Part shown: piece by piece, positions 19,028-28,345 of the stretch
Numbering within the stretch: position 1 is the stretch's first letter
How the letters are laid out: the number at the start of each line of letters is the position of its first letter
NCBI GenBank assembly: GCA_003243965.1
Contig: QHBO01000016.1
Span: forward strand, 133,076 to 197,075
DNA length: 64,000 nucleotides
Direction: 5' to 3'
Source: Chloroflexota bacterium
GTDB lineage: Bacteria; Chloroflexota; Limnocylindria; QHBO01
Translations under genes and position numbers: made by a program
The notes under the pieces: generated by a model
The model's input: the letters and a program-made list of their open reading frames with translations, nothing else
What the model was told of the DNA's origin: nothing
Database searches by the model: none

Positions 19028-19056
19028 TTGACCGATGCTCGCGCCACCTCTACCAT
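19028..19056 (+). promoter_or_regulatory. promoter of initiator tRNA, TTGACC-N17-TACCAT
   Basis: TTGACC (19028-19033) and TACCAT (19051-19056) with a 17-nt spacer, ending 7 nt before the mature tRNA. It is the best full promoter match in the window. Confidence 0.6.
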
Positions 19057-19063
19057 TGGCCGC

Positions 19064-19138
<75 letters not shown>

Positions 19139-19155
19139 CGAATCCACGCGCCGAG

Positions 19156-19179
19156 AGCCCCTCGACCGAGGGGCTTTTT
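19156..19179 (+). terminator. Rho-independent terminator of tRNA-fMet
   Basis: Stem AGCCCCTC/GAGGGGCT with a short loop, directly followed by TTTTT. It lies 17 nt after the tRNA end. Confidence 0.85.
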
Positions 19180-19225
19180 GCATGCTCGCTCCATTGCGCA
19201 CGCCGGGCGCCAGCACCGCGGCCGT

Positions 19226-19231
19226 TAGACT
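19226..19231 (+). promoter_or_regulatory. -10 box for leaderless AAC(2')-like gene
   Basis: TAGACT exactly 6 nt before GTG 19238; no Shine-Dalgarno is present. Confidence 0.5.
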
Positions 19232-19237
19232 CCGCGA

Positions 19238-19813
19238 GTGGCCAGCAGCTTCGAAACAGCGTCCGTCCCTCCCCGCCTGCGCCGGGTTTCGACGGAGTCA
19301 CTCACGCCGCGCGAGATCTCTGCCATCCGCGACCTGCTGGCCGCCGCATTCGGGTCCGATGACGAGGAACGGTTCGGCGAGGACGACTGGCAGCATGCGC
19401 TCGGCGGCACGCACTTCCTGCTGGAGGTGGGCGACGAGATCCTGACGCACGCCGCGGTCGTGGAGCGCACGCTCGAGATCGACGGCCGCCCACTCCACAC
19501 CGGCTACGTGGAGGCGGTTGCCACCGCGCCGAACCGACAGGCGACCGGCTTCGGGTCATCGGTCATGGCCGAGGTGACCGCCCACATACGGGACCGATTC
19601 GAGCTCGGAGCGCTCGGCACCGGCCGCCATCGGTTCTACGAACGGCTCGGCTGGCAGAAGTGGGCTGGGCCGTCGTTCGTCCGCACCGCCGGCGGCCTGC
19701 GCCGGACGCCTGACGAGGACGGCTACATCCTGGTCCTCGCGACGCGCTCGTCGCGGCCGCTCGATCTGGCCGCTCCGATCAGTTGCGAGTGGCGTCCCGG
19801 CGACGTCTGGTAG
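19238..19813 (+). CDS. aminoglycoside 2'-N-acetyltransferase family protein
   Basis: A 191-aa GNAT enzyme that lines up along its length with chromosomal AAC(2') enzymes of mycobacteria: DWQHALGGTHFLL, ILTHAAVVERTLEIDGRPL, HTGYVEAVA, LGALGTGRHRFYERLGW, RRTPDEDGYILVL and the closing CEWRPGDVW all match the family pattern. AAC(2') acetylates the 2'-amino group of gentamicin-type drugs, though chromosomal copies may have a cell-wall or other native role. The family acetyl-CoA loop RxxGxG is less well kept here (RQATGFGSS). The gene is single, between tRNA-fMet and a convergent membrane protein. Resistance is an inference, not shown. Confidence 0.8.
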   Translation: MASSFETASVPPRLRRVSTESLTPREISAIRDLLAAAFGSDDEERFGEDDWQHALGGTHFLLEVGDEILTHAAVVERTLEIDGRPLHTGYVEAVATAPNRQATGFGSSVMAEVTAHIRDRFELGALGTGRHRFYERLGWQKWAGPSFVRTAGGLRRTPDEDGYILVLATRSSRPLDLAAPISCEWRPGDVW

Positions 19814-19828
19814 CGCCCGACCGCGCCC

Positions 19829-20269
19829 TCACTGGGGGGTGAGCAGAAAGCCGAGGGTCAGTGCGCCGGCTGCCGCCAGGAGGAGGAGCAGCGCCCATCC
19901 GACCACGGCCAGCGGTCCGACGCCCGCCTCTTCGGCTGCCAGCAGCGCCTGAATCGCGGCGATCAGTGTCACCACCATCATCGGCACACCGATGGAGAAG
20001 AGGCCCACCACACCCAACACGCCGAACGCGCTGGCGGCGACCGCGAACAGGACTGATCGGCGCAGGGCGTGGCGGGTGAACGCCGCCACCAGAGCGCAGC
20101 CCGCGAAGGCGGCAATCCAGCCGGCGACGAACAGCACGCGGGGCACCAATCCGTCGCCCTGCCGTGCCATCGCCCAGAGGTAGACCGCATCCACGCCGAG
20201 GGCGCCGAGCGGCGCCGCAAGGAGGATGGGGTGGATCCGGCGCACATGCGCCTCAGCGTCGGCGGGCAT
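19829..20269 (-). CDS. four-helix membrane protein of unknown function
   Basis: A 146-aa, Ala/Leu/Val-rich protein with about four membrane helices (near residues 12-32, 42-65, 70-105 and 118-144). No family motif is recognised. It follows the acyltransferase gene on the same strand after 24 bp and converges on the AAC(2')-like gene. Confidence 0.6.
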   Translation of the reverse strand: MPADAEAHVRRIHPILLAAPLGALGVDAVYLWAMARQGDGLVPRVLFVAGWIAAFAGCALVAAFTRHALRRSVLFAVAASAFGVLGVVGLFSIGVPMMVVTLIAAIQALLAAEEAGVGPLAVVGWALLLLLAAAGALTLGFLLTPQ

Positions 20270-20293
20270 GGCTCGGCAACGTTCGGGCGAACA

Positions 20294-21430
20294 TCACAGA
20301 CCGATGCTGCGGCGCAGCAGCGGCACTCGAGCGATGGCGGCGCACAGCGCGAACGAGCTGACCAGCACCAGCAGATACAGCAGCCCGGAGTGCGCGACCG
20401 AGCGGTACGTCACGTTGTCGGCGAACACCGGCAGGGTCTGCGCGGCGAGCAGGACGGCGAGATGCACGACGAAGACTCCCAGCGTGAGGTCGCCCAGGCG
20501 CCGCATCGGTTTCGCCAGCCGAGGAGCTGCGAGCCTGGAGGCGGGACGGACCACCCCGCGCCCGATCAGGAAGATGCTGACTGCGGTCGCCGCCACCGGC
20601 AGGCCCCAGTAGCCGCCACCGAGCAGCACGCTCACCGGCGGGCCGGGCCGGGCAGCGTAGACGGCAACGACGAGGGCATCGGCGGCCAGGAAGACCGCGC
20701 CGGCAGCCACCAGCGCTCGCCGCGACAGGACCACCTCCCGGAGCGCGTAGCCGAGCAGGAAGTACCCGATGTACGGCAGGAAGATGGTCAGCAGCGAGGG
20801 CGTCCACGGCGCTCCGGAGCCGCCGACCTGGTTCAGCAGGCCGACGCCCGCGACCACCAGCCACATCCAGATCACGACGCCGGCCCCAAAGAGCAGCACG
20901 TCGCGCCGCGAGTGCGCCTCGACGAAGCTGCGCAGCACCGGCGCCACGAGATAGAGGCCGAGGATGATCCAGAAGAAGTAGAGCTGGACGTAGACGCGCG
21001 TGTCGAGCAGGTTGCGGACGACCAGCGGCAGCGTCAGATCCTCGTGGAGCGCCGTCGCCCGCAGCACGAGGTACAGGACGTGCGCCGCCACCAGCGGCAC
21101 GACGATGCGTCGCAGCCGGCGGCGGTAGAAGGCACCGAGCGACCCGCGCCGACCGTCGGCGACGCCGCCCGGATCCGGCGCCAGGACCAGCGCTCCGCTG
21201 ACCATGACGAAGAGCGGCACCGCCCACGACGAGCCGAGATCGATCGCCGTCGCCGCCCACCACGTGGGCGTGCCGCGAATCTCCTGGTTCAGCACCATCC
21301 GACCGAAGGTGTGGATCGCCACCACCGCGGCAATGGCGAGCACGCGCAGGTACGAGGTGAAGGCCAGCGCCGGTTCCGCATCGGGCGCAGACCGCGATTC
21401 CTCGCGTCGGGCGTCGCGTGGAAGCGCCAC
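20294..21430 (-). CDS. membrane acyltransferase (acyltransferase 3 / OafA-like)
   Basis: A 378-aa integral membrane protein of the acyltransferase 3 family, which O-acylates sugars, lipids or glycans. The N-terminal helix carries the expected catalytic-type histidine in AIAAVVAIHTFGR and the arginine-containing YRRRLRRIVVPL segment follows a PLFVMVSGALV helix. About ten membrane helices are predicted. The start is GTG at 21430. Substrate and acyl donor cannot be told from sequence. Confidence 0.85.
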   Translation of the reverse strand: MALPRDARREESRSAPDAEPALAFTSYLRVLAIAAVVAIHTFGRMVLNQEIRGTPTWWAATAIDLGSSWAVPLFVMVSGALVLAPDPGGVADGRRGSLGAFYRRRLRRIVVPLVAAHVLYLVLRATALHEDLTLPLVVRNLLDTRVYVQLYFFWIILGLYLVAPVLRSFVEAHSRRDVLLFGAGVVIWMWLVVAGVGLLNQVGGSGAPWTPSLLTIFLPYIGYFLLGYALREVVLSRRALVAAGAVFLAADALVVAVYAARPGPPVSVLLGGGYWGLPVAATAVSIFLIGRGVVRPASRLAAPRLAKPMRRLGDLTLGVFVVHLAVLLAAQTLPVFADNVTYRSVAHSGLLYLLVLVSSFALCAAIARVPLLRRSIGL

Positions 21431-21456
21431 TCCGCTGAGGCGCCGGCGTCCGCGTT

Positions 21457-21786
21457 CTAGCGGCGCGCCCCCAGCGTCTTGAAGATCGAGCGGATGACCA
21501 GGAAGAGGACGATGCCCGCGACCTGCGCCCCGATCACGATCCGGTTGACATCGATCGCCGGCACCCAGCTCACGTCGCCGCCCTTGACGACGTAGGCGCC
21601 GGCGGGGCTGGCGCTCAGGCCGAAGCCGCCTCCGCCGTTCTGCTGGTTGTCTCCGCCCCCGCCCCCGCCACCGCGGACCTTGGCGGCAGGGATGACGAGC
21701 ACTCCGTCGCGCTCGATCGGGTCGCCGTACACGCGGCGGCTGGTGAGGGCGTCGTTGACGCCCTGGACCATCTGGTCAACGTTCAT
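21457..21786 (-). CDS. GerW/YtfJ family protein
   Basis: A 109-aa protein with the GerW (YtfJ) domain: VYGDPIERDGVLVIPAAKVRGG, a Gly/Asn-rich loop, GGFGLSASPAGAYVVKGGDVSW, then a C-terminal hydrophobic segment (about residues 85-102). In Firmicutes the family is linked to spore germination, but it is widespread in non-sporulating bacteria. The ATG at 21786 has AGGAGA 7 nt upstream; a longer frame to 21831 has no such site. No other sporulation genes are here. Confidence 0.85.
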   Translation of the reverse strand: MNVDQMVQGVNDALTSRRVYGDPIERDGVLVIPAAKVRGGGGGGGDNQQNGGGGFGLSASPAGAYVVKGGDVSWVPAIDVNRIVIGAQVAGIVLFLVIRSIFKTLGARR

Positions 21787-21894
21787 CGGTCTTCTCCTGT
21801 GCGAGTCGGACGCTCCGCTGGCGGGCGACAAGCATGCTCGCTCCGAGCAACCGTCGGCGCAACCAGTTCTCCGCGCCCCCGCGAGCGCTGCGGC

Positions 21895-23121
21895 TCAGGT
21901 CGGGCGGTGCGCCCCGGGCTCCATCTCGACCATCGCGTGGTGGATGCCGTGCGCGTCGAGCAGGGCGAGGTACGGGTCAGGATCGAGCGCCTCCGGCGTC
22001 AGCACCCCGCTCCCTGACCATGTCCCGTTGGCAAGCAGCTGCATGGCGATCACCGGGTTGAAGCCGGTCTGCCAGGCAACCGCCTGCAGACCGAGGTCGC
22101 CCCACGTGCGGGAGGCATCGGTCATCTGGTACAGGAACACCTCGCGAGGCTTTCCGTCCCTGCGGCCGATGACCCAGGTGCCGACGATGGCGCGCCCGAC
22201 CATCTTGTCGCCGAGCCTGGCGGGGTCCGGGGTGATCGCGGCCAGGACATCCCGCGGCGCCACGTCGACACCCTTGACGCTCACCTTGCGGGTCGAATCC
22301 ATGCCGAGCGCGTGGATGGTGCGCAGCTTCTCGATGAAGTCGGAGCCGAGCGCGTACTTGAACGTGACGCGCTTGGCATCCACGGCCCGGGGGACCATGA
22401 CGACCTCCTCGTGCTCCACGTTCACGCACTCGACCGGACCGATGCCTTCCGGAAAGGGGAACATCTCCGGCGCGCTGAACGGCTCGGTGGTGCGCCAGCC
22501 GCCGTCGCTCCAGATGATCGGCGGGTTGAGGCACTCCTCGATCGTGGTCCAGATGCTGAACACCGGTGCGAAGGCGTAGCCCTCGATCCGCAGGTCCCCG
22601 CCGTCGCGGATGTGGACCTCGTCGATCTCGTCGAAGAGATGCCTGGCCGCGTACGCGGCCAAGACATCGGTCAGGCCGGGGTCCATCCCCATCCCGAGCA
22701 GGGCGAGGCGCCCGGCTGCCCGCCACTCCGCGTCCCGAGCGAACTGCTCCTCGCCGAGCTTGACGCCGGGGGTCCGGAACGGGTCGTCGGGATGAGGCTT
22801 GGACAGGCTGACCGCCATATCCATGTAGTTGGTGCGTGCCGCCAGGGCGCCCTCGAAAATCGGCATCACGAACGACGGGTCGACCGCGTTCATCACCAGG
22901 TCGACCCCATGGCGCCGCGCGAGGTCGGCGATCGCCGCGGGGTCGCGCGCGTCGATGCGCTCCGCGGGGAAGCGGGCGGCGCTGCCCACCCGCCGCTGGA
23001 TGGTCTCCGCCCGGGAGAGGTCGTAATCGGCGAGCACCATCAGCTCGCACCAGTCCTGTGGAGCGGCGAGGACGGCGATCGCCTCACCCACCGTTCCGAC
23101 GCCGATCAGCAGGATTCGCAT
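21895..23121 (-). CDS. saccharopine dehydrogenase family protein
   Basis: A 408-aa NAD(P)-binding oxidoreductase of the saccharopine dehydrogenase/Lys9 superfamily. The N-terminal Rossmann motif is MRILLIGVGTVGEA; AVDPSFVMPIFEGALAARTNYMDMA is the typical catalytic-domain entry and GMGMDPGLTDVLAAYAARHLFD the family signature. It could act in lysine metabolism or as a carboxynorspermidine-type enzyme. ATG 23121 has GGAG 9 nt upstream and places the Rossmann motif at residue 2, so the longer frame to 23223 is rejected. The next gene on this strand is GerW. Confidence 0.85.
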   Translation of the reverse strand: MRILLIGVGTVGEAIAVLAAPQDWCELMVLADYDLSRAETIQRRVGSAARFPAERIDARDPAAIADLARRHGVDLVMNAVDPSFVMPIFEGALAARTNYMDMAVSLSKPHPDDPFRTPGVKLGEEQFARDAEWRAAGRLALLGMGMDPGLTDVLAAYAARHLFDEIDEVHIRDGGDLRIEGYAFAPVFSIWTTIEECLNPPIIWSDGGWRTTEPFSAPEMFPFPEGIGPVECVNVEHEEVVMVPRAVDAKRVTFKYALGSDFIEKLRTIHALGMDSTRKVSVKGVDVAPRDVLAAITPDPARLGDKMVGRAIVGTWVIGRRDGKPREVFLYQMTDASRTWGDLGLQAVAWQTGFNPVIAMQLLANGTWSGSGVLTPEALDPDPYLALLDAHGIHHAMVEMEPGAHRPT

Positions 23122-23414
23122 GGTGAGCTCCGCGTGCGTGTTCCGACGAGGTGGCACGCGTCTGCGCAACAGGATCTCGGTGCCGTCTGCCAGCCGGCGG
23201 AAAGCGGGCGCTTCCAAGCCCAAAGCTCACGTCTCGATGGCCGACGTCACGGATGTTACCCGAATCCGTATCCGAGCGAGCCACCGGCTTGACCGCCGCT
23301 TGATGCCTCCTTGACCCGGCCGGGTTACGATGGGCGTGCCCTGGCATCCGAAAGCGGGTATCGCCCGACCCAGATGGGCTGGCCCGCGCCGCAACACTCT
23401 CGGAGGGAGACCCG

Positions 23415-26400
23415 GTGCGCCACATGCGTGTTCGACGACTCTTCAGCCTGCCGCTGGTCCTCGCGCTGCTTGCCGGCGCCCCGGCGGTCAGCCAGTCGGC
23501 TGCGGCAAAGGGCAATCCCCCGCCGGCGCGCGCCCAGAGTGCCATCTTCTTTGCCTCCGACGGCATGCGACAAGACCTGGTGGAGCGCTACGTGGCGTCC
23601 AACCCGAGGCAGTTCTCCACCTTTGCCGCCCTGCTCAAGCGCGGGGTGAAGAGCGCCACGGGGATGATCAGCCAGGCGCCCCCGAACACGGGCGCGGGCT
23701 GGAACACGATGGCCACCGGCGCCTGGGTCTCGGAGACTGGCACCACCAACAACACCTTCCACAAGAGCGGCACCGACTTTTCGCAGGGCACGTCCGCGTT
23801 CGGGACCGGCAGCCTGCTGGCCGAGACGGCCGCGCAGGCGTGGGAAAAGGCCGGCAAGAAGGTCGCGCTGGTGGAGTGGCCCGGCGGGCGCGACGCTCCG
23901 ATCAACGGCCCGGTGGTCGACTTCCGCAGCTTCTTCTCCGGTCGGGGGGTGACCACCAACTACGTCCAGCCCGCGCCGCTCGACGACGCGTCGTTCATCA
24001 GCGGCCTCGGGCTGCAGTTCGATTCCAACGTCGACCATCCGGGTCTCAACAACACCAGCTACCCGCCCAACCCGGCATACGCGGGGACCACGCTGGCCAC
24101 CGCCGACGGATGGACGAACCTGCCCGCCAGCACGCTGCCGCCGATCTCGGTGCGGATGCGAGTCCTGGACTTCGGGGTAGACCGATACGGCCTGAACGCG
24201 CTGATCTACAGCGGCCGCGGGGCGGGACGCACCTACACCCGCGTCCTGTTCGACACCGACAAGAACCCCGGCAACGGCATCGTGGCCGACCTGGCGGCCG
24301 GCGGCTGGGGGCAGACCAAGGTCACCGTCGCCGCCGGACCCAAGGCGGGCAAGACGGCCGGCTTCCTGTTCAAGGTCGAGCGCCTCCAGACCGATGCGGC
24401 CGGCCACCCGGTGTATCGCCTGTTCCACACGTCGGTCGCCCGCTCCAACGCCTCGTGGACGACATGGCCCGGCGAGCCCGGCTTCACCGGCGACTTCGAG
24501 GACTTCATCGCGGCGCGCTTCCCGGTCTCGACCGCAGCCGACTTCGCGGTCGTGGAGGGGGGCATCGTCAGCGAGGAGACCTACGCCCAGCAGGGACTCG
24601 CCTGGGAGACCGCCCATCGGCCGGTGGTCGACTACATCGCCAGGAAGTACAACCCGGACATCTTCTTCGCCGGCTACCCAGTGACCGATGAATTCCAGCA
24701 CCAGTTCCTGTCGCTGGTCACGCCGACCGTGCCCAACGGGGATCCGAACCCGGCGTATGACGATTTCGATCTCAACGGCGTGCGCGACGGGCGGGTCGCG
24801 GTCCGCGAGGGCTTCATCCGCCGCGCGTACCAGGGGGCCAACGACTGGCTGCGCCTGGTGCAGCAGACGATGGATCGCGCGCACCGCGACCCGATCACCT
24901 TCGTCGGCGCGGACCACGGCTTCGCGCCGCAGTTCCTCGCGCTGGATGGGGCCCTGCCGCTCTACCGCCTGGGCCTGCAGTCCGCGGAGCAGACCAGCAA
25001 CTGCCGCCCAAAGTCGGGGCTGGACGTCGCCAAGGCGTGCTGGGCCGGCGGCGCGCTGCAGATCTATCTGCAGCTCATCGATCGTGATCCCGATCCGCGG
25101 ACCCCGGCCCAGAAGGCCGCCAATGTGCCGGATCCACGCCTCACAAGCGCGCAGTACGCAACGGTCCGTTCGCAGATCATCAATGCCTACCGCGCGCTGA
25201 GCGACCCGGCGCACCCCGGCTGGAAGGTGATTGACGCGGCGTACACCAAGGAGCAGACCCGCTACATCGACGACGGGGTCGGCGGCTCGATCAACATGCT
25301 GCATCCGACCCGGACCGGCGACGTGGTCGTCTTCGCTTACCCGCCTTACCAGTGGGACGCCCAGACCCCGGGCCAGCAGATCGCTCCGTCCCACTTCTTC
25401 GGCCAGCACGGCTACCAGCCGAGCGTCCAGAACCTGGCCGCCAACGTGAACATGCGGGCCGCCTTCATGGCCGAGGGCCCCGGGATCCGACGTGGCAGCG
25501 TTGAGAACGTCCGCGCGGTCGATCTCGCCCCCACCCTGGCCTTCGCGCTCGGCCTGCCCGCTCCGGCGAACGCGAGCGGCAGGATCCGCTTCGACCTGTT
25601 CTCGAACGGCGACGGCCTGCGAGAGGTGACGCTGCTGAACATCAGCGACTTTCACGGCCAGCTCGAGCCGCTCAGCGAGCGGGTCGACGGGGTCAGCAAC
25701 AAGATCGGTGGCCTCGCCTACCTGGACAAGCTGTTCAACGAGGCCGGAGCCGCGGCCAACGGCGACCTGTTCCGCTTCGCCGGCGGCGACTCGGTGGGCG
25801 CCTCACCGCCGATCTCCGGGTTCTTCGAGGACATGCCGACCATCGACGCCATGAACCTGGCGCGCTTCAATGCCGACGGCATCGGCAACCACAACTTCGA
25901 CGCCGGGGTCTCCCGGCTCGAGGCCCAGGCGGCACGCGCGCAGTTCCCGTACGTGACTGCCAACGTCTTCGTCAAGGGCACCAACACGCGCCCCGCGTGG
26001 GCCAAGCCGTACCTGATGCAGACCCTGTCCGGCGTGAAGGTCGCGTTCATCGGTTTCACGAATACCGATGTGCCGAACCTGGTCAAGCCCACCAACGTGG
26101 CCAACCTCGAGTTCCGTGATCCCGCGCCGATCATCAACGCGCTGGCCGCGCAGCTGCGACGCAAGGGCGCGAGCGCGGTGGTCGCCTTCGGCCATGCCGG
26201 CGCCCTGTCGTGCACGGATCGCTTTGGTCGAGCGTGCAGCGGGCCGCTGCAGACCCTGGCCGGTCGGCTGTCCGGCGTGGACGTCCTAGCCGGCGACCAC
26301 ACCGGTGTGCAGGTCGATCAGATGGTCACCGGCGCGGATCGCCTGCCGATCCTGGTCACCGAGAACCTTTCCAAGGGAGCGCGCTTCACGGAGATCAAGC

Positions 26401-27275
26401 TGGTCTTCGGCAGCGCCTCGGACGTGGAGCAGGAAGGGGACCGCGACATGGCGGCCCGGGGCGACGGGCGCGGCGACGGCCTGCGGCTGCTGTACGCGAC
26501 CGCCCGCTGGCACCTGCCGTGGAACATGGGTGTGACGCCGAACCCCGACATCACCCAGATCATCACCGACCGCAAGGCGGCGCTGGTGCCGGTCCTGGGC
26601 GAGCGCCTGGGCGTCTCCACGGTTGAGATCGCGCGCGCGGACCCGTGCGGCAATGCCGAGGGCCGCACCTGCGAGTCGCTGGAGGGGAACCTCGTGACCG
26701 ATGCGCTGCGCGCCACCTACGGGGTGGACTTTGCGTTCCAGAACTCCGGCGGCCTGCGCGCCAACGTGACCTGCCTGGCCGGCGAGTCAACCGATTCCCT
26801 TGGCCTCCCCTGCCGCGACGGCGCCAACTTCATCGTGCGCAAGAACGGCATCCTCTCGATGCTGCCGTTCAACAACGCGGCGGTGACCCTCACCGTCTCG
26901 GGCAGTGAGCTGAAGCAGATCCTGGAGAACGGCGTGGCCCAGATCGGTGGCGGGCGATTCCTCCAGGTTTCGGGGCTTCGGGTGAAGTTCAACCCGGCGG
27001 CAGCGGTTGGCAGCCGGGTGCAGGGTGCATGGCTGTTCGACGGAACCACGCTGGGGGCGGCGATCTCGCTGACCGGCGCCGATACGACCCAGTACTCGAT
27101 CGCGATGAACGACTTCATGGCCGTCGGCGGCGACTTCTACCCGAACTTCTCGGGCCGCTACACCACGCGCAACATCCTGGCCGACGACGTGATGGCCTAT
27201 GTCAGCGCCCTGGGGACCATCTCGCCGGCGATCCAGGACCGGCTGGTGGGCGACGGGTTCGGGCCTCTGGGCTGA
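23415..27275 (+). CDS. secreted bifunctional phosphodiesterase/alkaline phosphatase - 5'-nucleotidase fusion
   Basis: A 1286-aa exported protein. A signal peptide (RLFSLPLVLALLAGAPAVSQSA) leads a type I phosphodiesterase/nucleotide pyrophosphatase domain: SAIFFASDGMRQDLVERY with the metal-binding Asp, a GAGWNTMATG nucleophile-region Thr, and later FVGADHGFAPQF and HFFGQHGY. From about residue 735 a calcineurin-type 5'-nucleotidase domain follows, with DFHG, GGDS, GNHNFD and GDHTG metal-site motifs, then the C-terminal substrate domain (NSGGLRANV, KNGILSMLPFNN). The two would strip phosphate from nucleotides outside the cell. GTG 23415 has GGAGGGAG 7 nt upstream. Joining both enzymes in one chain is unusual; phosphate genes lie 30 kb away. 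Confidence 0.85.
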   Translation: MRHMRVRRLFSLPLVLALLAGAPAVSQSAAAKGNPPPARAQSAIFFASDGMRQDLVERYVASNPRQFSTFAALLKRGVKSATGMISQAPPNTGAGWNTMATGAWVSETGTTNNTFHKSGTDFSQGTSAFGTGSLLAETAAQAWEKAGKKVALVEWPGGRDAPINGPVVDFRSFFSGRGVTTNYVQPAPLDDASFISGLGLQFDSNVDHPGLNNTSYPPNPAYAGTTLATADGWTNLPASTLPPISVRMRVLDFGVDRYGLNALIYSGRGAGRTYTRVLFDTDKNPGNGIVADLAAGGWGQTKVTVAAGPKAGKTAGFLFKVERLQTDAAGHPVYRLFHTSVARSNASWTTWPGEPGFTGDFEDFIAARFPVSTAADFAVVEGGIVSEETYAQQGLAWETAHRPVVDYIARKYNPDIFFAGYPVTDEFQHQFLSLVTPTVPNGDPNPAYDDFDLNGVRDGRVAVREGFIRRAYQGANDWLRLVQQTMDRAHRDPITFVGADHGFAPQFLALDGALPLYRLGLQSAEQTSNCRPKSGLDVAKACWAGGALQIYLQLIDRDPDPRTPAQKAANVPDPRLTSAQYATVRSQIINAYRALSDPAHPGWKVIDAAYTKEQTRYIDDGVGGSINMLHPTRTGDVVVFAYPPYQWDAQTPGQQIAPSHFFGQHGYQPSVQNLAANVNMRAAFMAEGPGIRRGSVENVRAVDLAPTLAFALGLPAPANASGRIRFDLFSNGDGLREVTLLNISDFHGQLEPLSERVDGVSNKIGGLAYLDKLFNEAGAAANGDLFRFAGGDSVGASPPISGFFEDMPTIDAMNLARFNADGIGNHNFDAGVSRLEAQAARAQFPYVTANVFVKGTNTRPAWAKPYLMQTLSGVKVAFIGFTNTDVPNLVKPTNVANLEFRDPAPIINALAAQLRRKGASAVVAFGHAGALSCTDRFGRACSGPLQTLAGRLSGVDVLAGDHTGVQVDQMVTGADRLPILVTENLSKGARFTEIKLVFGSASDVEQEGDRDMAARGDGRGDGLRLLYATARWHLPWNMGVTPNPDITQIITDRKAALVPVLGERLGVSTVEIARADPCGNAEGRTCESLEGNLVTDALRATYGVDFAFQNSGGLRANVTCLAGESTDSLGLPCRDGANFIVRKNGILSMLPFNNAAVTLTVSGSELKQILENGVAQIGGGRFLQVSGLRVKFNPAAAVGSRVQGAWLFDGTTLGAAISLTGADTTQYSIAMNDFMAVGGDFYPNFSGRYTTRNILADDVMAYVSALGTISPAIQDRLVGDGFGPLG

Positions 27276-27412
27276 TCCCGCGCCGCATCGGTGGCTCCAG
27301 GTGGGCTAGCTGTTCGCGTGTCGCGGCTCTCCCACCGGCTGCGCATCCGGCGGCTGAGAACGCTCCGCTGAGGGCGCGCGGGATCCGCAGGGCCGAGGAA
27401 GTGCGGCGACCC

Positions 27413-28240
27413 TCAGCCGCGGGTGCGGGCGACGCGCAGCTCGGTCAGGTAGCGCTTGGTGATCCGGCCGCCAAAGCGCGCGTCGATCAGGTCGGTGATG
27501 CAGGCCAACAGACCCGCCTGAGCATCCCGCTCCAGCGCGATATGGCCGGAGTAGGTGAGCAGTAGGTCCCGATACTCCTCCGTCGAGTACGTCATCTCCC
27601 ACTCGTAGCGGCGAAAGACGGCGCGACCGAAGCGGCCGGAGCGGTCCAACTCCTCGGTGCTCGGGGCGATGTCGGCGATGCGTGGCAGACGGAGGCCGCG
27701 CGGCGTCGATGGGTCCCATCGCTCGTAGCACCGCTGCACCTCGGCAAAGAACTGGGTCGTGCCACCTGCGACGTGCTGCGTGTCAATCGTGACAAGTGCC
27801 CCGCCATTGCGGAGCGCGTCCGCCGCCTTCGCAACCCGCACGGCTGGATCGATCCAGTGGAAGGCCGTCGCCGCGACGACGGTGTCGAACGGTTCGGTCG
27901 GCAGCGGCCAGTCCTCGAAGGCCCCGACGACAACGCTCGCGGCATGGAATCGCGCCAGCTTGCGCCGGGCGATGGCGGCCAAGTCCGGGCTGATCTCCAC
28001 GCCGACGAGTCGGCAGCCTCGCTCGCCCAGCGGTACCGATGCCTGGCCGGTGCCAATGCCGACCTCGAGCACTCGGCAGCCGGGACCGATGCAGGCCAGC
28101 TTCGCCAGGTCATCGAACAGCTGCGCGGGGTAGCCGGGGCGCATGCGATCGTACCCAGCGGCGTCGGAACCGAATGTCAGCCGCAGCCGCTCCCGATCCG
28201 CCGCCGACGTTGGCGACTCTCCCGACTCCGATCCGCTCAC
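27413..28240 (-). CDS. class I SAM-dependent methyltransferase
   Basis: A 275-aa methyltransferase. Motif I for S-adenosylmethionine is VLEVGIGTGQAS near residue 57, the acidic motif II VGVEISPDL near residue 79, and motif IV FDTVVAATAFHWID near residue 120. The C-terminal part (SGHIALERDAQAGLL and the ITKRYLTEL end) matches small-molecule methyltransferases of the UbiE-like superfamily. GTG start at 28240. Divergent from the deaminase gene at 28346. The substrate is unknown. Confidence 0.85.
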   Translation of the reverse strand: MSGSESGESPTSAADRERLRLTFGSDAAGYDRMRPGYPAQLFDDLAKLACIGPGCRVLEVGIGTGQASVPLGERGCRLVGVEISPDLAAIARRKLARFHAASVVVGAFEDWPLPTEPFDTVVAATAFHWIDPAVRVAKAADALRNGGALVTIDTQHVAGGTTQFFAEVQRCYERWDPSTPRGLRLPRIADIAPSTEELDRSGRFGRAVFRRYEWEMTYSTEEYRDLLLTYSGHIALERDAQAGLLACITDLIDARFGGRITKRYLTELRVARTRG

Positions 28241-28333
28241 GGTCGCACCGCGGGGTCGTGGCGAATCGAGAGCCTCGAGTGCATCGTCCGATGATGCGCG
28301 TTACCGGGCAATCGGGGAAAGTCTGATGACGCG

Positions 28334-28339
28334 TATGGT
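28334..28339 (+). promoter_or_regulatory. -10 box for leaderless deaminase gene
   Basis: TATGGT exactly 6 nt before ATG 28346. This favours the second of two consecutive ATG codons. Confidence 0.45.
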
Positions 28340-28345
28340 TCGATG

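Noticed and set aside
23222-23414. Possible riboswitch in the 190-bp leader of the phosphodiesterase fusion
   Set aside because: GC-rich hairpins can be drawn, but no consensus of a known riboswitch class was recognised.
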